Of a DNA stretch of 8,786 nucleotides, positions 6,662 through 8,786 are shown piece after piece. A program made the position numbers and the translations under genes. Each line of letters begins with the position of its first letter. Within the stretch, counting starts at the first letter, position 1. The notes beneath the pieces were generated by a model. The model did not search any database, had not been told where the DNA came from, and saw only the letters and a list, made by a program, of their open reading frames with translations. The DNA comes from an uncultured Bdellovibrionales bacterium (lineage in GTDB: Bacteria; Bdellovibrionota; Bdellovibrionia; Bdellovibrionales; UBA1609). The DNA lies in assembly GCA_937980625.1 (NCBI GenBank), contig CALJPJ010000116.1:1-8786 (forward strand), written 5' to 3'.

Positions 6662-6690
6662 AATTTATTTGTAGATAGAAGGGGAGTCAA
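6662..6690 (-). promoter_or_regulatory. dinB promoter giving a probably leaderless mRNA
   Basis: On the minus strand, TTGACT (6690-6685; five of six consensus bases) is followed after exactly 17 bases by TAAATT (6667-6662; four of six). The usual distance from the -10 to the start of transcription puts +1 at 6655, the A of the dinB ATG. The bases before the ATG (ACCTTC) contain no Shine-Dalgarno, consistent with leaderless translation. Confidence 0.55.
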
Positions 6691-6953
6691 AAAATAATTA
6701 AAAATTATTTTTTTATAATATAGTCGTTGTAAATATATATTTTTTTTAAACTAAAATCTGATTAAAATAAAAAATAAATTTGCAGTCATAAATTAATTGT
6801 AAATACTTGTAATAAATATTAGTATAGACCCAAATAAGTTTGAAAATTTATATCAAAAAATTAAACGGCAATGACCCTTAAGAATATAAATAAAAATGAT
6901 TGTATACTGGGCCTTAAAGAACAGATAGATTGTCAGCAAAATTTAGTATTTTT
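6691..6953. other. AT-rich spacer between the AgmX operon and dinB
   Basis: No gene is supported. On the minus strand this stretch follows the AgmX/PglI-domain gene and precedes the dinB promoter. It contains long A/T runs but no clear hairpin plus T-run, so how the operon transcript ends is not evident. A 36-codon plus-strand ATG frame at 6871 has no ribosome-binding site and runs into the end of the AgmX gene; I do not count it as a gene. Confidence 0.45.
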
Positions 6954-7826
6954 TTACTCCCAGTTATTTAAAACCACTTGAAACTTTACTTTTTCTCCGG
7001 CCAAGCTAACCCCTTTGATAGGAGGTAGTTGTATTTGAGTAACAGCTCTGTTTAGGCAGCTTTTTAGTTTACCTTTACTTTCAGGTAAACCAACTCCATT
7101 AATACGAATACTTGGTGAAACAGCCCTATTTTTCGAGTTAATTTTAAATAAAAAATGAACAGTTGCATTTAAACTACTGTCACTTAAAAGTATTGTTTCA
7201 TAACATTTTTTGAATTGAATATTGTATTTGTTCATATGTGTTGCTAATTTTTTTTCTATATCAACTAGTGGTTCGTTTGTTTTAGAGTCTGATATCATAT
7301 TACGCCAATTACTATTTTCACGTTTTATCTTCATAGATTTTTTATTTTCTTCAGATTTTTTAATTGAATGACTTTTACTCACTTGCCAACTATGGTTATT
7401 TATTTTTTTAAACTCTGAAAGTAATGAATTATATTTTTTAACCTTAACTCTTTTTTTTATAACGAGATCTTCTGGTGAAATATAGTATATTCCTACGACA
7501 TCTGAGGTTTCGCCATTTTTTAACTCTTGCTTGTCTTGAATGTGATTTTTAATTTTTTCACTTGTAATTAAAATATCTTTTTCTTGAATAATATAGCTAT
7601 AAACATCCACAGCAAATAATGAAGTAAAAAGTAAAATATGTATAGAGAAAGATGCATAAATAGTTTTAGCAGATCTAGTTTTATAATCGGATCGTATAAA
7701 ACAAGCAATATTTACCAGTTTTTTAAAAGTAAATATTAATAAATTGTTAAGTGCGTAAAATTTTTGCCTTGGAGTTGTATCAATTAAAAAATAAATAACT
7801 TGTTGAATTATAGATTTATTTTTCAT
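6954..7826 (-). CDS. TonB-like protein with AgmX/PglI C-terminal domain, 290 aa
   Basis: Residues 1-55 are basic and probably cytoplasmic. Residues 56-79 are a single membrane segment starting with the SIHILLF pattern seen in TonB/TolA-type anchors. Residues 80-190 form a Lys/Ser-rich periplasmic linker. Residues 195-287 match the AgmX/PglI C-terminal domain: FKKCYE with Cys208, a beta-strand pair including INSKNRAVSPSI, then LKSCLNRAV with Cys257, and a final strand KVKFQVVL. The two Cys are at the positions usual for this domain and probably form a disulfide. Family members act as periplasmic arms of TonB/Tol- or gliding-motor-like (Glt/AgmX) envelope complexes, where an inner-membrane motor drives outer-membrane events. 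The start has AAGGA seven bases upstream of the ATG, and its first 11 bases overlap the end of the preceding 78-codon gene. It is the last gene of the operon. Which complex it serves cannot be told here because no motor genes are visible. Confidence 0.85.
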   Translation of the reverse strand: MKNKSIIQQVIYFLIDTTPRQKFYALNNLLIFTFKKLVNIACFIRSDYKTRSAKTIYASFSIHILLFTSLFAVDVYSYIIQEKDILITSEKIKNHIQDKQELKNGETSDVVGIYYISPEDLVIKKRVKVKKYNSLLSEFKKINNHSWQVSKSHSIKKSEENKKSMKIKRENSNWRNMISDSKTNEPLVDIEKKLATHMNKYNIQFKKCYETILLSDSSLNATVHFLFKINSKNRAVSPSIRINGVGLPESKGKLKSCLNRAVTQIQLPPIKGVSLAGEKVKFQVVLNNWE

Positions 7827-8052
7827 ACTTATCCTTTGTTTTGTTTAAGTTTTTTAAAATTTTTTTTTCTAATTGGTTTAAATTTTTTTCTGATACATAC
7901 TTTAAATGGCTATTAGATACTTTTTCTGGTTTAAAAAATTGGACTTTTGGTTGTCGAACATTACCCTCAATGTCTAGAGTTCCTAGGTCAATAACTGATC
8001 CATTGGCAGTTGCAGAGGTAATCATAAAAATAATGAATATTACTCTTTCCAT
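7816..8052 (-). CDS. Small exported protein, operon partner of the AgmX/PglI-domain protein, 78 aa
   Basis: I chose the ATG at 8052. AGAGG lies seven bases upstream, and it gives a clean signal peptide (MERVIFIIFMITSATA, cleavage after A16). An in-frame ATG at 8082 would add ten residues with two Cys ahead of the signal and lacks such a site. The mature protein is about 62 residues. It begins with the compact motif IDLGTLDIEGNVRQPKVQFF (21-40), which looks like a short beta hairpin, followed by a Lys/Asn-rich helix (about 47-78). I cannot name a family, but the motif looks conserved in style and its operon position suggests a periplasmic partner or ligand of the AgmX/PglI-domain protein. It overlaps the upstream gene by 13 bases and the downstream gene by 11, so translational coupling is likely. 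Confidence 0.75.
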   Translation of the reverse strand: MERVIFIIFMITSATANGSVIDLGTLDIEGNVRQPKVQFFKPEKVSNSHLKYVSEKNLNQLEKKILKNLNKTKDKYEK

Positions 8053-8768
8053 GTTGCAACCTCTTTTTTTACAGCTAGCCAATCACTATCTCCCAAGTGC
8101 TTATGCTTTAATGTATCTATAGCAACTATCATGTGATTGAGCTTATAATTAAATAGTTTAATAATTTTTTTAATTAAAAATGTGTTTTTCCAATTAAATT
8201 TTTTAGAATTATTAAATGTGTTTTTAAGATACATTAAATTTTGTTTCAAATTTTTATTATTCGTAGTTCTAATATCAATAGTATTTAATTTATTTACAAC
8301 TTTTTGATATTGACTTAAGTCTTCAATAAATTTTGTTTTTTTAAAATAAACTGGAACAGAGCTGTTTTTTGTTTCTAGGTTAGATAGTAATTTTACTACC
8401 GAATTTGTAAGATCTGTTTTTCGAGAGAGTTTACCCTTGGCTAATGCTGCATATAAGTAGTCTGTTTTTTGCTTTGACGTCATTTTGTGAATTACTTTAT
8501 CTAAGTTATTATGTACTAATTCAATGTGTGTGATAGTTAAATTATCAATTTTTTTAGAGTTTGAAAGCATAATATGGCTTGCTATACTATTTGACCACTT
8601 TTGAGGTTTAATAAATTTCTCCCAAAGTGTATGACAACTCTTAATATCCTGGCAAAAAGAGTTTAATATTTTAAATTTTTGTTGATCAGGGGTTGCTAAT
8701 AATAGGCTTTGTAAAGTGTCAATTTTTTGCTGTTGATTCTTAAAATTAATACTTTTAAGAAGGTCCAT
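8040..8768 (-). CDS. Lys/Asn-rich helical protein of unknown function, frame open at the window edge
   Basis: Family not recognised. The 242 residues from the ATG at 8768 are predicted largely helical and basic, with no clear membrane segment. C39 and C45 (C-x5-C) could form a disulfide. No Shine-Dalgarno precedes this ATG, and the frame stays open through the last 18 bases of the window. The true start may therefore lie beyond 8786, with an export signal there. It is the first visible gene of the three-gene operon, and its 3' end overlaps the 78-codon exported gene by 13 bases. By context it may be a component or assembly factor of the same envelope complex, but nothing in the sequence shows a specific role. 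Confidence 0.7.
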   Translation of the reverse strand: MDLLKSINFKNQQQKIDTLQSLLLATPDQQKFKILNSFCQDIKSCHTLWEKFIKPQKWSNSIASHIMLSNSKKIDNLTITHIELVHNNLDKVIHKMTSKQKTDYLYAALAKGKLSRKTDLTNSVVKLLSNLETKNSSVPVYFKKTKFIEDLSQYQKVVNKLNTIDIRTTNNKNLKQNLMYLKNTFNNSKKFNWKNTFLIKKIIKLFNYKLNHMIVAIDTLKHKHLGDSDWLAVKKEVATWKE

Positions 8769-8786
8769 TTTGTAAGTTTGTGATAA

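Noticed and set aside
6656..6700. LexA/SOS box before dinB
   Set aside because: Neither a CTG-N10-CAG, a GAAC-N4-GTTC nor a TTAC-N3-GTAA type site could be found around the promoter.
6871..6981. Plus-strand 36-codon ATG frame between dinB and the AgmX operon
   Set aside because: It has no ribosome-binding site, overlaps the 3' end of the AgmX/PglI-domain gene and has no recognisable features.
8053..8082. Earlier ATG at 8082 for the small exported protein
   Set aside because: It would place ten residues with two Cys before the signal peptide, and the AGAGG site fits the ATG at 8052 instead.
7841..8122. Plus-strand frame of 93 codons
   Set aside because: Phe-rich antisense of two overlapping minus-strand genes supported by ribosome-binding sites and a signal peptide.
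1..8786. CRISPR arrays, tRNA or rRNA genes, transposases, IS ends
   Set aside because: No regularly spaced repeats, cloverleaf structures, transposase-like proteins or matched terminal repeats were seen.

Overview
The window is an AT-rich stretch of a Gram-negative bacterial chromosome, dense in exported proteins of unknown function. Two families are recognisable: a Y-family DNA polymerase (DinB, Pol IV) and a TonB-like protein with the AgmX/PglI C-terminal domain. The latter is found mainly in Myxococcota and Bdellovibrionota. With the low GC and the many lipoprotein or signal-peptide orphans, this suggests a Bdellovibrio/Bacteriovorax-type (Bdellovibrionota) genome. That placement is inference; no rRNA or other marker is present.

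Layout. Positions 1-247 carry a rho-independent terminator for a plus-strand unit lying to the left, an inverted repeat and a possible promoter. Then comes a 537-codon plus-strand predicted lipoprotein (248-1861). It converges on a minus-strand 488-codon exported protein (1993-3459), with a strong hairpin terminator between them. About 870 bases follow without an intact gene (3460-4333). They contain what looks like a broken gene remnant (3841-4113, plus) and, at the right end, a palindrome and a six-G ribosome-binding site. These lead into a 274-codon plus-strand exported His-rich protein (4334-5158). This gene converges on a 103-codon minus-strand acidic exported protein (5155-5466), and the two stop codons overlap. 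The small gene has its own promoter and an RNA hairpin that would bury its ribosome-binding site. Next is dinB (5594-6655, minus), with a promoter placed so that the transcript would begin at the start codon. The right end is a three-gene minus-strand operon with overlapping reading frames (8768 or beyond, down to 6954): a helical protein whose frame stays open to the window edge, a 78-codon exported protein and the AgmX/PglI-domain protein.

How the genes work together. The overlapping right-hand operon most plausibly encodes part of an envelope-spanning, TonB/Glt-like complex: an inner-membrane-anchored periplasmic arm plus a small periplasmic partner. Motor subunits (TolQ/ExbB- or TolR/ExbD-like) are not in the window. 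dinB is a stand-alone translesion polymerase gene. The other four coding genes look like single-gene units.

The most interesting signals are regulatory. The terminator of the 488-codon gene displays a C-rich loop perfectly complementary to that gene's own ribosome-binding site. The 103-codon gene has a sequestering hairpin. dinB looks leaderless.
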